Translations under genes and position numbers: made by a program | The notes under the pieces: model-generated | Databases searched by the model: none | Told to the model about the DNA's origin: nothing | The model's input: only the letters and a program-made list of their open reading frames with translations | Part shown: positions 11,083 through 21,479 of the stretch, piece after piece | Position numbering within the stretch: the stretch's first letter is position 1 | How the letters are laid out: every line of letters starts with the position of its first letter | Assembly (NCBI GenBank): GCA_035578155.1 | Contig: JAPWDM010000017.1 | Location: 3,918,482-3,982,481 of the forward strand | Length of the DNA stretch: 64,000 bases | Direction of reading: 5' to 3' | DNA from: Brachynemurus nebulosus | Taxonomy: Eukaryota > Arthropoda > Insecta > Neuroptera > Myrmeleontidae

Positions 11083-11380
11083 ATAAGAGTCAATTAAAGA
11101 TAAGATACTTTTAATCAAAACTTTATTCAATAACAATATTTTTCTACCACAAAAAATTGTGGGAAAAGGGGTACTAATATATTATTATTGTATACTAATA
11201 TATTATTATTGTGCAAAATAACCCACAGTTTTCGCTCTTAATATTATAATCATTCATTAAAAACTTTATTATTTTTTTAAATAAACTTTATTATTTTTAG
11301 CAAAATCTGTTTCATTACAACATTTGTTCGAATTTTCACGTTACAAAAACTATTTTTGTGTTTTAAGGGGGACCACTAGT
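11083..11380. other. AT-rich spacer
   Basis: Contains a short direct repeat of 'tactaatatattattattgt' (about 11,172-11,210) and nothing else recognisable. Confidence 0.4.
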
Positions 11381-11968
11381 CAGTGGCGGTTATTCCAGGT
11401 ATGCGGGGTAGGCACCGCCTACCCCAGCTATTTTTGAAAAATTGAAATAAATTTATAACCAGAAAGTACCTAACATTATTTACAAAATAATTTAAATATA
11501 CAATTTCCATAAGATTTAGTTTGATAATATTGCACATAATTGCATATATTGCCCATTAGAATATATACAATATTATAAAGTCGATAAAATTTACCTACAG
11601 TATTACAATAAATATTGTAATACAGAACGTGCGTATATTATACACACTTAGCCGCTACAATCACTCTATCCAGCTATACATAATTATAATATGTATGCAA
11701 CTTATTCCACATCTTCCTAATGCATACATACCATACATACCCGGGTAGGCTACGTCCAGATCGAATATTCGTGTGTACTGAATCTGTATATGTGTATGTA
11801 TATGTGTGGCTGTATTAGTTGCTTATAATAAACCTGCTTGTATTTCTTCAAAGTAGGCGCTAAAAAAAGTGCTTATCCTATATTCGATAAGAGCCGAACT
11901 AATCAAACCTTAATTTGTGCTCTAGTCACCTCAGTTTGTGGGATTTTTAGCAGGCTTCTTGTACTTCT

Positions 11969-12059
<91 letters not shown>

Positions 12060-13182
12060 TTATCTTTGCTGTCAGTTGTGTTTTGCTTGTTAAGATTTTA
12101 TTAGTAACTGTAACTTTTTTAAATGATCATTTAACAAACAACGGTTGCGTCGTTCAACAATAGGGTATTAAAAAATAGTTTTTTTAAGGAATATTGACGA
12201 AAAGAATTTTTTTTTGAGAATATTGAAGACATTTTAATACCATAATATTGCGGTATCTTTGCTTTTGCTGTAGAAAAAAAGTTTTTTTATATTTTTTCTA
12301 AATAAATTTGGATTCTCTACAACTCAATTTTCTTTTTTCTTTTTTTTTTTGAGAATATTGAAAACAATTTTACTCATGTATATTTACCCTATAAGAATAT
12401 TGCGGGTTTTGTACCTTTGATTAAAAAAAAGTTACAACTGATATTTTATCTTTTTTTCAAATAAATTTCTGTTTTTTACAATTCAAATTTGGTACCTAAA
12501 AGCAATTTAACTCGAAGAATTATCAATTAGCAAAAATACGACAGGGAAGCATAAATATGTTGGGCACTAAATTTTTGTCACTTATAAACATAAATATTTT
12601 CAATAAAATACAAATCTCTCGTGTAATAATAAGTGAATAGGCAAATATAATTATTCGAGTGATAGATCCATTCCCAATTTACCCTTATTCTGAACGTTGA
12701 TAATTCAGAAAAAGCACATAAGATAATTCAGAAACGTACATCATTTTCGAAAACTTCTTTTGATAAATATTTTATGTTAAATTGTTGTTGGGTATCAAAA
12801 AAGCTATTCTCTTCTCTGTTATATTCAGTGGACAAAATTGTCTGAACAGCTAGGTGCTAGGAAATTTACTATTCTGATATATTAAAAAATTAAACCAAGA
12901 TGCTCAATAATTTTTTTATTTCATAATTTTTCCTTTTTTAACTTTTTTAAAATTTCTATTTGCAGTGAGTATTTATCTACTTCCATGCTCAATATTTTTT
13001 CTCAAAAAACGAAACGTACAGATTTAGAGTACGAATTATTTACCTACAATACTTTACAATATTTTTTAGTAAAAAAGTATTTGTTAGTATTAGACTTCAC
13101 GATATTTAGTAAAAATTAGAAAAGTGTGATTTATGTTTTCTGAAAGCGCATACTCAGTCTTAAAGCTCACGAGCCGCCACTG
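11381..13182. mobile_element. Non-autonomous hAT transposon with perfect 8-bp TSD
   Basis: The element begins CAGTGGCGG and ends CCGCCACTG, perfect 9-bp terminal inverted repeats. It is flanked on both sides by ccactagt (11,373-11,380 and 13,183-13,190). CAG...CTG termini with 8-bp target duplications define the hAT superfamily. The 1.8 kb interior carries a (TA)n tract and AT-rich sequence but no transposase frame, so it would need a transposase in trans. The perfect duplication suggests a comparatively recent insertion. Confidence 0.9.
11971..12054. repeat. (TA)n microsatellite inside hAT element
   Basis: About 84 bp of TA dinucleotides. Confidence 0.95.
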
Positions 13183-13190
13183 CCACTAGT

Positions 13191-13828
13191 GTGACGTTTT
13201 CAAAAAATTGGAAATTTTTTTTTTGCATGTTTCGATAGTCTATACCTTTAAAAATAACTTACTAAAATTTCAAGTGCATATCTCAAATAGTTTTTGAGTT
13301 ACAGCAATCCGAAGAGTGGATTCTGATTTTCATTGTTAACTTTGAGGTATTCTTAACTAATTGCATTGTTAACTTTGAGGAATTGTACTGCCACTACGTT
13401 ATATTGGAGCTCCTATGTAGTCGGCAAAGCATATTAGGAATTTCATTTTTAGCACGATCCAATTCTTTTTACAATTGATTTGTGTACTTATAGGGAGTGT
13501 AAAACCACTATCCATTTCCATGTATATATGTTGCAAGTGAACCGCCACTGGAATGACTCACTCGATTCTGGGCCTCCCCACTCTGATAAGAACATTTGTG
13601 TGAAACAAGGGAGTGAGGTCTTTACTACTACAGATTAAAAACTAATCGTGAAATAAATAAAATCATTTTTTTTCCTTTTTGGACATATCGCAATCTTCTC
13701 TTGTTTAAATACCAGAATTTTGGTGTTAAAAATACTTTCATCTGGGATATCCCAAATTTCCGACATTCGGATATCTTCAACTGATTCTCGGTACTATCAT
13801 GTACAATAAAAACATTTAGAAAACTAAT
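13191..13828. other. Spacer with a solo hAT-like end
   Basis: At 13,541-13,550 'accgccactg' matches the right terminus of the hAT element just upstream, suggesting a solo or broken second copy; I found no matching left end with the following 8 bases duplicated. Two short near-repeats of 'attgttaactttgagg' lie at about 13,335-13,380. Bases after 13,600 may already belong to the LINE below. Confidence 0.35.
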
Positions 13829-14239
13829 ATTTATAAATCCAGAAGACGAGGAAAAGATCCCCAGCTGTACTACAATCAATATAAAAATGAAAACTACAGA
13901 ATATTTTTTAATATTGAAGATACCAAATGTACAACATGTAACAAAACAGGTCATACAGCCACCCGATGCACTCGAAATGATCTACCCACATCAACAAATA
14001 CTACTACTACTACACATCAAAGTAAAGGAACGCCTTCGACCACTTTACTAAGTACTACAAAACTTCAACCATCTATATTATTAGCAGAGCCAGTAAAAGA
14101 AAATGAAAACTTCCAACAAAAAACCAGCAACATCACAAACATGGTTACCACAAGCATCAATAACACAAACGATCACACAAGCACTGCAAAAAAACAACAT
14201 CAACAGAAACAAAAAATATACACAATTATAACAATATAA
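13829..14239 (+). pseudogene. I-like LINE ORF1 (gag) C-terminal fragment with CCHC knuckle
   Basis: A plus-strand frame without an ATG runs about 136 residues to a stop at 14,239. It contains CTTCNKTGHTATRC, a classic C-x2-C-x4-H-x4-C zinc knuckle, preceded by an Arg/Lys-rich and aromatic stretch (YKSRRRGKDPQLYYNQYKN). A Thr/Ser/Gln/Asn-rich tail follows, as in nucleic-acid-binding gag proteins of I and Jockey LINEs. A second frame continues with PLGKRQRRLSTPLQS to about 14,332. The N-terminal part upstream is too degraded to follow. The minus-strand frame over the same bases is a shadow. Confidence 0.65.
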
Positions 14240-14330
14240 TATATAATTATAATACCACTTGGAAAACGACAACGCAGACTCTCCACTCCATTACAATCTG
14301 ATACACAACCAGAAAATACCTCTCTACCAG

Positions 14331-14438
14331 AATGATTTCTTACACATCCTAAATAGTGGACAACCCACTTATGTCAACCTAGCCAACGGCAATACTTCTG
14401 CGATTGATCCAGAAAAAGAGAATATCGTAAATTTTTAA
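14331..14438 (+). pseudogene. LINE endonuclease (APE) C-terminal scrap
   Basis: The frame NDFLHILNSGQPTYVNLANG continues into NTSAIDPEKEN. The pattern L-N-x-G-x-P-T-(Y/R)-....-G-x-x-(S/T)-x-I-D is the conserved end of LINE APE endonucleases, around the SxIDL block with the catalytic Asp region. Only about 36 residues remain, and they sit directly after the gag remnant, so most of the EN domain is deleted. Confidence 0.6.
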
Positions 14439-14455
14439 AAAACAAAACTAATATT

Positions 14456-15050
14456 AACTTAAAACATGGGATCGTTGTTTTGTCACTTTTCACAGCAAAG
14501 TCATAGAAAAACACGAGTCGACTTTCGGCTTTTACACCATCCTCAGGTGAAAAACATAACTAAAAATTGTTCTTTTAGGCGAAAACTATTTATAATATAA
14601 ATTGGAGTAAATAATGTATTGGTGGGGGATGTTAGAGATAGAGGTAGATATAATCACAGTAAACAAATGTAAGGGAACACCCAAGTTGACCAATTTTTGA
14701 TGCCATTATTAAATTTATTTTATCAGTATATTAATATTTCATTATGAAAATTATTAAAAAATAAAGTATATAAAGGCAGAACAATAATAAAGATTAATAT
14801 AAGAAATTGAGACATTAATGAGTTAATTAATTATTTATTAATCAAAAAAATGTAATTGTGTATTTATTTAAAATAAGTAAACAAAAAAAAAACAACTAAT
14901 GTAAGATTCACCGAGGTCGAATTCGAACCCTCGATCTGCGATTTACCAAGCCAGCGCTCTGTCACTAGACCAGAACTGGTGTTGTTGGACATACTAAATT
15001 ATACTTATAAGAGGTATACAAAAATTAATGGAAAACTAAATTAATTTTTT
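14456..15050 (-). mobile_element. tRNA-derived SINE-like insertion in the LINE
   Basis: This block separates EN and RT remnants. Read on the minus strand it starts near 15,050, contains a tRNA-like segment, runs through AT-rich sequence and ends with 'cacctgaggatggtgtaaa' and 'agccgaaagtcgac'. Boundaries are approximate and I could not identify a target duplication. The 3' terminal motif resembles the CUGANGA...GAAA core of retroelement-associated hammerhead ribozymes in degenerate form. Confidence 0.4.
14908..14995 (-). repeat. tRNA-like pol III promoter segment (pseudo-tRNA/SINE head)
   Basis: On the minus strand 'tggtctagtgacagagcgct' resembles an A box with the D arm, and 'gagggttcgaattcgacctc' contains the B box GGTTCGAATTC. 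Spacing suits a tRNA, and the middle 'ctggcttggtaaatcgc' sits where an anticodon arm belongs but does not pair. Acceptor ends pair only partly. I call it a tRNA-derived SINE head or a pseudo-tRNA, not a working gene. Confidence 0.6.
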
Positions 15051-15066
15051 TCAAAAATGAAAACGA

Positions 15067-15690
15067 ATGGTGTGCTGCCGTTTTATATTTTTATTAAGAG
15101 GAACTTACTCTACAAGATATATACAAATTAAAGAAATCTGTGATTCCCAAGCTTGGCACTCCCCTTGTAAGACTGTTTACACTATTTTCAATCGAACACG
15201 GTTCCATATACCAGATCTCAACCTTAAAATTCATAATACTCAAAATTATCTTGTAAATATATACCAATACCTCGGTATGCACTTGGACTCTAGATTAACA
15301 TGGAAAACTCACATACGATTCTTAAAAACAAAATGTACACCAAAACTAAACCTATTAAAGGTTGTCATAATTCATGGGGCGCTGACAGAAAAGCACTCAC
15401 AACCTGATACAAAGCAACTGTTCGTTCTATACTAGACTACGGCTGTCACCTATACTCTTCCGTAAACGACACTGAACTAAAACGATTAAATGCAATCCAT
15501 CATACCGGCCTTCGAATTATAACAGGTGCGTTCAGAACCAGCCCAACTGAAAGTCTTTGTGTGTGCATTGAAGAGCCTCCGCTCCATACTCGTAGAAAAC
15601 TACTTATAGTACAGCATACAATAAAAATTCTAAGCGATAAAAATAATCCTAACTACACCAGAATCACCTATCCTCTTTATACTAACTTAT
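15067..15690 (+). pseudogene. I-like LINE RT C-terminal region
   Basis: Across two frames I read CKTVYTIFNRTRFHIPDLNL, then YLGMHLDSRLTWKTHI, then SILDYGCHLYSS, LNAIHHTGLRIITGAFRTSP and SLCVCIEEPPLHTRRK. These are the RT thumb and connection signatures of I-clade LINEs: LG-x-x-LD-x-LTW, DYG, and the Ile-His-x-x-GLR...GAFRTSP block. A frameshift near 15,400 and a stop near 15,690 break it. The catalytic palm is not present upstream because the SINE-like block adjoins. Confidence 0.7.
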
Positions 15691-15901
15691 AGAAAAAAAA
15701 CGTTCCATAGACCTTTCTTCCTCACAGATATCTGCAACAATTTACAAATACCCAAACTAACATTGCCATATCTACTCCCCAAAATGTTCCTTTTTGGAGA
15801 ACAAAAGCAGCTCAATATAACAACTCCCTAACACCTTTTCCCAAAAACACTACTAACCTATTAGTCTCTAAATCAGACTTTCAAAACATTTTAACCTCCA
15901 A

Positions 15902-16636
15902 AACATACCAAAACATCATGTATACTGACGGTTCCAAAATTGACGAAAACGTGGGACGTGCCGTTGTCTGTAATAACAATGTAGTGAAGCTCAAGTTGCC
16001 AAAATAGTACACTGTCTTCTCAGCTGTGTTGCAAGCCATACATGAAGCACTACAAATAAATCAAACATCTAACCCTTTGGAAAACACTAACAGTATAATT
16101 TGCACCGTTTCGAAATCTGCAACAGAAGCAATACAAAACAACTCTGAACACTCTTTAGTAGCAAAAATACATTCATTAATTCACAATTTATGTAACTCCA
16201 AACACGTAATAGTAATATGTTTGATCGCAGCCACATAGGTATCGAACTCAACGAAAAAGCCGACAGAGCGACAAGAGAAGCTGCAACATCGAACGCCCAA
16301 CCAAATCTACCCATACCACCAGGAGATCTAAAAACATATATCTATCGAAAAATACTCACCATCTGGGAACAAAACTGGCAGCAATCTGAGAGCAAATTAT
16401 ACACCATAAAGCCAACAGTGAAACCCTGGGACACCACAAACAACAAATCAAGACGGGCAGAAACAGTAATTAGACGAATTAGAATTGAACACACTAAACT
16501 AACTCAGCAGCACATACTAGCGAGAACGAAACAACCAAATTGCGAAAACTGCCATGTACCAATAACCGTAGACCACCTCATCACAACATGCCCACGATAC
16601 ACAGACCAAAGACGTCGGAACCACATCCTAGAGAAG
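15902..16636 (+). pseudogene. I-like LINE RNase H and C-terminal CCHC
   Basis: IMYTDGSKIDENVG is the first RNase H motif with its catalytic Asp. A stop lies shortly after at about 16,005, and the region continues in FSAVLQAIHEALQI (the Glu-bearing helix position reads as A-x-x-A-I-x-E-A) and RSHIGIELNEKADRATREAA, the final NE-x-AD motif. Then comes CENCHVPITVDHLITTC, a C-x2-C-x8-H-x4-C finger typical of LINE ORF2 C-termini. Frameshifts occur near 16,220. The hAT insertion cuts it at RRRNHIL. Confidence 0.7.
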
Positions 16637-16738
16637 CAGCCCCAGATCTACGATTTTTTAGAACCGGGGCAGAAATTTGAAAATGGCGCCCCCCTCTCCC
16701 ACGTTTGACATAAATTGTCAAAAAAACTCATAAGTATA

Positions 16739-17671
16739 GGATAAGTGCGGGAGAGATGCCACAGTAGCCATTGTTCGTCCGTTGATTGGTAGATAGCGCT
16801 ATTAATGGATTATATTTTTAAAATAAGTTACTTATTTAAGCTGTATATGGTAACATTTATGATTAGTCAATCAGTTTAGTAATTATTCAACTTTTTATTA
16901 TTGAAAAATAAGTTTTTTAACATAATATTTTATCAAGCATTTAATTCATTAGAATTTAAGAATGTATATTTCATTGTTTTAATGAAAATGAGTTTTGTTA
17001 TTAATTTAGGTATATTTTAAAAACACTGTATAAAATTTTAGGTTAGAATTCCGCACTATGCTTGCTATAGCAACATGCGGCATCTATCCCAACAAAAAGG
17101 AGAGATGCGGCACTTAAAGTCGGTATAGATGCCGCATCATATTATATGTTAAAAACACAGACTTATACCTTAATTATGTAATTTTTTTTTGGACTGTAAA
17201 TTATGCCATGTAAATATAAAAGATACATTAATTGGATCAGTAAGAGCTCATATATTAGTGAAGATAATGAAAATAATGATGATTGCATGTATATTGAATG
17301 TTTTGAAAAGTACTCAGAAACAAAAAAAAGTTGACTGGTTAAGATGTATAAAGTGCCAAAAATGGTTACATATGGCGTGCATCATGTATGGAGATGTATG
17401 TAAAATACAAAATTTTTAATATAAACTATGCAGCGTCTCACCTTCTTTGATGCGGCATCTCTCCCATAGGTGTGGGAAATACGCCGCTTTGCAGACTCTA
17501 CAAAAATGTTAATTATGAATCCTTTATGACTCAAAATTTAAAATTATTCATAAATAATTTTAAAGAACAATGTTTACATTTATTGCGTACCAAATTTCAA
17601 ATCAATTAAATGCATACTTTAAGAATTATCAAGTGTTTTCAAAATCTGCGGCATCTCTCCCGCATTCACCC
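16739..17671. mobile_element. pogo-like element nested in the hAT
   Basis: Termini after TA read GGATAAGTGCGGGAGAGATG on the left and, as reverse complement, GGGTGAATGCGGGAGAGATG on the right. The flanks are tata/tata, consistent with TA duplication. The TIR core GGGAGAGATGCCGC recurs inside in both orientations (about 17,078-17,116, 17,450-17,465). Only the last part of a transposase gene remains. This 933-bp element looks like a deletion derivative. Confidence 0.65.
17257..17419 (+). pseudogene. pogo/jerky-type transposase C-terminal zinc-finger fragment
   Basis: Reading with one frameshift at the A-run near 17,325 gives an acidic EDNENNDD stretch, CMYIECFEKYSE, and then VDWLRCIKCQKWLHMAC. 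Paired Cys positions ahead of W-x-x-C-x-x-C-x-x-W-x-H-x-x-C match the PHD-like finger that ends many pogo/jerky-like DDE transposases. The DDE core and DNA-binding domain are absent. The last Cys pair expected in the family is missing. Confidence 0.5.
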
Positions 17672-18553
17672 TATAAGTCTTTTACAAAACTCCTATTTTT
17701 CTCGTTGCGGCAATGATAAAAATTGAGGGTTTTGTAAAGAATCAATATATAGGTCCAAGTTGATGTTTTATTTTAATAAATCTACTCCGAAAGCACTACA
17801 AGTTGTACAAATTTCAAATTTTTATCATCAGCCCCATCAGAGATACAGGGCCGCAAAATTCCAAAATTTTGAAAAAAGTCAGTTTTGTATAAATTGTAAA
17901 GTTTGTAAAAATTAAAGGATACAAGTTTCACAATTGAAATTGGAAGTTAAAAGTTTGTAAAAATTAAAGGATACAAGTTTCACAATTGAAATAGTGTGTA
18001 TTTGTTTCATAATGGGTAGTTGTACCCGTACGCAGCTATTCCCATAAAAAATATTACGAGGTTTAAAACATTCCTTTTATATAAGAAAAAAAATGTTCAA
18101 AAAGTGAATTTTGCTAAATTTTGATATCCAACTTTGGGTAAAGTTTTCTTATGGAAAGGACGAAAATAGGTTAAATATGGACATAACTTAAAATAAAGAG
18201 ACATTTATTACCTTTAAAATTGTTTTTATTTCAACCTTTTAGGATGAACCGTTTATGAAATGTGTGCATTGGCATAAATGGCTGCAAACACAAAAATCAG
18301 CGCAAATTTGAAAACAAAAATGGCTGCCACGCTTAAACGGTTCAAGATAATTTTTTTTTAAGAATTGTTCTCAACACTTCAAATATAATACACAGAAACA
18401 ACTGGAAGAATACTAATTTTTTCTAAAATGGTCGAACAACAAACTTTTTTTTTATATCATTTGATATAGACCGCCCTAGTATGATTTTGGCGCCCCTTGA
18501 AGCGGACGCCCGGGGCAGGGCCCCGGTTTGCCCCCCCCCTAGATCCGGACCTG

Positions 18554-18655
18554 CAGAGAAGCAGCCGACAACAGTCCCGAAAAAATTCACAACTTAATCC
18601 AATTTCTCAAAGATACCGATTTAATTAACAAAATTTTAATTAAAGGACGATTCTC
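18554..18655 (+). pseudogene. I-like LINE ORF2 extreme C-terminus
   Basis: After the hAT, one frame reads REAADNSPEKIHNLIQFLKD and then TDLINKIL. The pattern L-I-x-F-L-(K/R)-D-T-x-L-x-x-x-I is the usual end of I/Jockey-type ORF2 proteins. It follows RRRNHIL on the other side with a one-base frame change. Confidence 0.6.
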
Positions 18656-18668
18656 GCGAGGCGCACGG

Positions 18669-19007
18669 GACATTTTTGCAACAAAAACATTTTTTTTTTT
18701 ATAAAATGCAATTAATAACAAACAAAAGAAAATACTTATAACACGAGGCAACTGAATTAAAATTTTTTGAGCATATTTTAATTTATATCTGTAATGCAGT
18801 ATTCCAAATATAAGACATGAACTTCGTTTCGTACGATGTCCAGTGCGTCACGTGAGTTTATATGCCTTATATCTTGAGTACTGCATTTCAGATAAACATT
18901 AGAATATGTTCAAAAAATTTTAATTCATTTTCTGCGTATTATAGACATTTTGTTTTATTTACTGTTAATTTCATTTTTTTTTTAAATGTTTTTGTTGCAA
19001 AAATGTC
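18669..19007. mobile_element. Long foldback MITE, arms about 150 bp
   Basis: GACATTTTTGCAACAAAAAC at the left is repeated inverted at the right end. The arms stay alignable inward (gaattaaaattttttga, then catattctaat-like, then gcagta) to a centre near 18,840. With almost the whole 339 bp palindromic, this is a foldback MITE in the LINE 3' UTR. No clear TSD. Confidence 0.75.
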
Positions 19008-19086
19008 ACACTTATTTCAATGTATTTAACTATATTATCCCATCAGTTACATGTATGACTTTATTGTTGCGCACCAATCTAATCTA

Positions 19087-19127
19087 ATAATAATAATAAT
19101 AATAAAATAATAATAATAATAATAATA
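19087..19127 (+). repeat. (TAA)n tract, probable LINE tail
   Basis: About 40 bp of TAA repeats with one slip, at the expected 3' end of the I-like LINE. Confidence 0.85.
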
Positions 19128-19520
19128 ACACATACACGAACACAGACACAAACACAAACAGTCCTTTCCCTTCCCTCTGTCCCTAATCCTACCTATTCTC
19201 TGAGGACACGAAAACGAACTAGGCATTCACAGCCGTCTGTCATTGAGCCAACATCTACGCTCCCACAAAAGTCTCGTCGTACGAACCAGTGTACACCAAA
19301 ATAGACGCATAACACATCGTTTCAAGCAACAACAACAATATAAGGAGTGATGTGACAAGCCCGTCCGTGAATGTACTACGGTACTTTTACGGATTGGTTT
19401 GGCACATTACCCTTCCACAGAGCCTAATACCTTGCATAATGCCGGTATAGGTGAATGTTACCCAGTACTGTCCTACTGAGTAGTGAGCGCCAGGTTGGCG
19501 TAAAAGTCTATAATAATAAT
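19128..19520 (+). mobile_element. Possible 5'-truncated LINE 3' end with TAA tail
   Basis: A block distinctly richer in G+C lies between the (TAA)n tract at 19.1 kb and a shorter 'taataataat' at about 19,511. The arrangement copies the I-like array at 26-33 kb, where each copy starts in the previous TAA tail. No coding motif is visible, so the assignment rests on composition and tail only. Confidence 0.3.
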
Positions 19521-20942
19521 ATCCATAAATAATATTTTCGTAGTTCATTCCATTCGATTGTAAAAAAAAAATACTTTCTTTCGGTTATTACAATGTGGTT
19601 TCTTCCCTTAATTCTGTAGACCAGTGATTTTCTAGGTTAAAAAAGAATGATATGAGTAGTGTCTGTATTAGACAAAAGTCTGAAAAACCGACTTAGGACT
19701 CTACTGTTATTAGATATTATAAGCCTTGGAATATTTTGAAAATTATAGCAGTTTTTTTTTTTAAATTTTATATTTGAAAGAAAAATTATATATTTTTAAT
19801 AAAGATTTAAAATTTTAACTTTAACCTTAATCAAATAATAATTGCTATATCACAATTTTCGAATATTTTCCAATTTATTAAATATAAGAAATTAATAAGA
19901 AACATTAATATATGTAGAGATGAATTAACTTGAATTTCAAATATTATCCCCTGCTTGTGAAACATTACTTCGTATGGCGAAATTTGTTAGTCCGGCCACC
20001 AACTAAAAAAAGTTGGGCTGAATCAGGGAAAAACGAGTAAATAGAGACAAAACAAAAAATGTTATTCATGAGATTAGTTTAGAAACACTAGATGTAAAGC
20101 TGAATATATGTTTCTATCTTTTTCAAACCATAGCAAAATAATTTTGATTATTATGACAATTATGCTGAGATTTTAATTGATGTTTTCAGATATAATATGC
20201 TATTTTTACTTCTAAAAACTTTATATATTTTGGTGTTCATATGAATAAATATTGTTTAATCGAAATCTTAGTTTAAGCATATACATATGAGAAAAAATGC
20301 AAACATTTAGTTATTTTTATTTTTTAAGAAAAAATAATGACAGCTTGACATTGGGGTGAAGTTGGAAGATATTATGACGCAAAAAGGTTGAATAGAGACA
20401 GGATATGAGTTAATAGGGACGCTGTGTCAGGTATCAAGGATTGAATGTGGGGTTATTAGGAGTGAATGAAGGATGGATCGGAACACCGAACAGAACACTT
20501 TCAGGGTTATCAAGTCATTCAAGATTTTTATAAACATATTTAACATGACATTTTTATACTTTATAAATTTTACTTTAGATTTTACATTTATTTAGATTTT
20601 ACAAAATCATGAAGTATTCTTCCTTTTTTAGATGTACAGATACAGAAAATTTAACTATATTTCAATTGTAATTTTAGTTGGCCCTACGGATCGTCTCCGT
20701 TCACTAGTTTATCGTCTCTTTCGACTCTAATTTAACCTAGTTGTAGAAATTACATGATTCTTATTACTTTTTCAAAAACGAGGGATATTTTCAGAAATTT
20801 TTGATTACTGTGATAAAGTGACCCTCCTCACGTAAATTTTTAATATAGTAAACAGTAAAGAATATGTATCCGTAAATAGGATATGAAGTCTGAATTCGTA
20901 TCTGTTAATACCTAAGGTTTACGGTACCTTATAGCAATAAAG
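19521..20942. other. AT-rich spacer, nothing firm
   Basis: A less AT-rich patch at about 20,340-20,480 contains 'gaatagagacagg' and 'ggacgctgtgtcagg' words, and 20,690-20,745 contains 'cgtctccgttcactag'. I could not pair them into TIRs or read a protein. Confidence 0.35.
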
Positions 20943-21136
20943 GTTCATTCATATCTACAGACACTGAACGTCACAGATACGTATAGTGGCAGACACGACA
21001 AATATTGTTTAATGCTTTTCTTATGAGTGTATTGATATTAACGTAACGTAATCACACAGACACTCTCTATATGAATATGTTCATAAAAAAGCATTACATA
21101 TTCTGTGACGTTCAGTATCTGCAAATATTAATGAAG
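20943..21136. repeat. Inverted repeat, MITE-like
   Basis: 'cagacactgaacgtcacag' near 20,960 is mirrored by 'ctgtgacgttcagtatctg' near 21,104, with flanking 'attcatat' / 'attaatgaa' also roughly inverted. Total about 190 bp, no coding capacity, no clear TSD. Confidence 0.5.
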
Positions 21137-21479
21137 CTTAATTCGTACATTAGTTGTCACAACATTGTATCAGTAAACCGACCGTCAACGTGTTAAACAT
21201 ACAAATTTTTTGAAAAGTTTTATTATACCGACTTTTTTAATCGATGGTCGAACTATTGTATAGTAGTATTCATATGCTTACCTAACATTCAGCTAAACTG
21301 AAACTTGAGCAGTCGATTTCTTTGGTATGTATGGCCAAATTCAATTGTTAATTGAAAATCACTGAATGTTAAGTGAATATGTGACTACGTATGTTTAAGT
21401 ACAAACAAAAGTTCGCTACACGTTTCACTGTGATATTAAAAATAATTTTTTTTCGTCCGCTCTGTTAACAATATGCAGA

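Larger units (their letters stand above)
16637..18553. mobile_element. Non-autonomous hAT element inserted in LINE
   Basis: The left end CAGCCCCAGATCTA and the reverse complement of the right end CAGGTCCGGATCTA share about 12 of 16 bases, and 'ccggggc' plus 'ggcgcc' words recur inside both ends. Flanking octamers are tagagaag (16,629-16,636) and cagagaag (18,554-18,561), 7 of 8 identical, fitting the 8-bp hAT duplication. LINE ORF2 reading resumes right after it. No hAT transposase frame is visible; the interior holds a pogo-like element and AT-rich sequence. Confidence 0.7.
13829..19128 (+). mobile_element. Decayed I-clade LINE with nested insertions
   Basis: In order on the plus strand I see: a CCHC gag remnant, an APE-type endonuclease scrap, the RT thumb region, an RNase H domain (YTDGS...NEKAD), a C-terminal CCHC and a terminal FLKDT..I segment, ending near a (TAA)n tract. 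RNase H downstream of RT plus a TAA tail are hallmarks of I-clade LINEs. The copy is dead, with many stops and frameshifts. Insertions split it: a SINE-like block (14,456-15,050), a hAT element (16,637-18,553) and a foldback MITE (18,669-19,007). The RT fingers and palm, with the YxDD box, are missing. Confidence 0.75.

Noticed and set aside
13628..13954. 108-codon minus-strand frame
   Set aside because: It overlaps the plus-strand gag remnant with its CCHC knuckle; the minus frame has no domain and is a shadow.
14908..14995. A functional tRNA gene
   Set aside because: A and B boxes are present but the anticodon stem does not pair and the acceptor stem has mismatches. It is treated as a SINE head.
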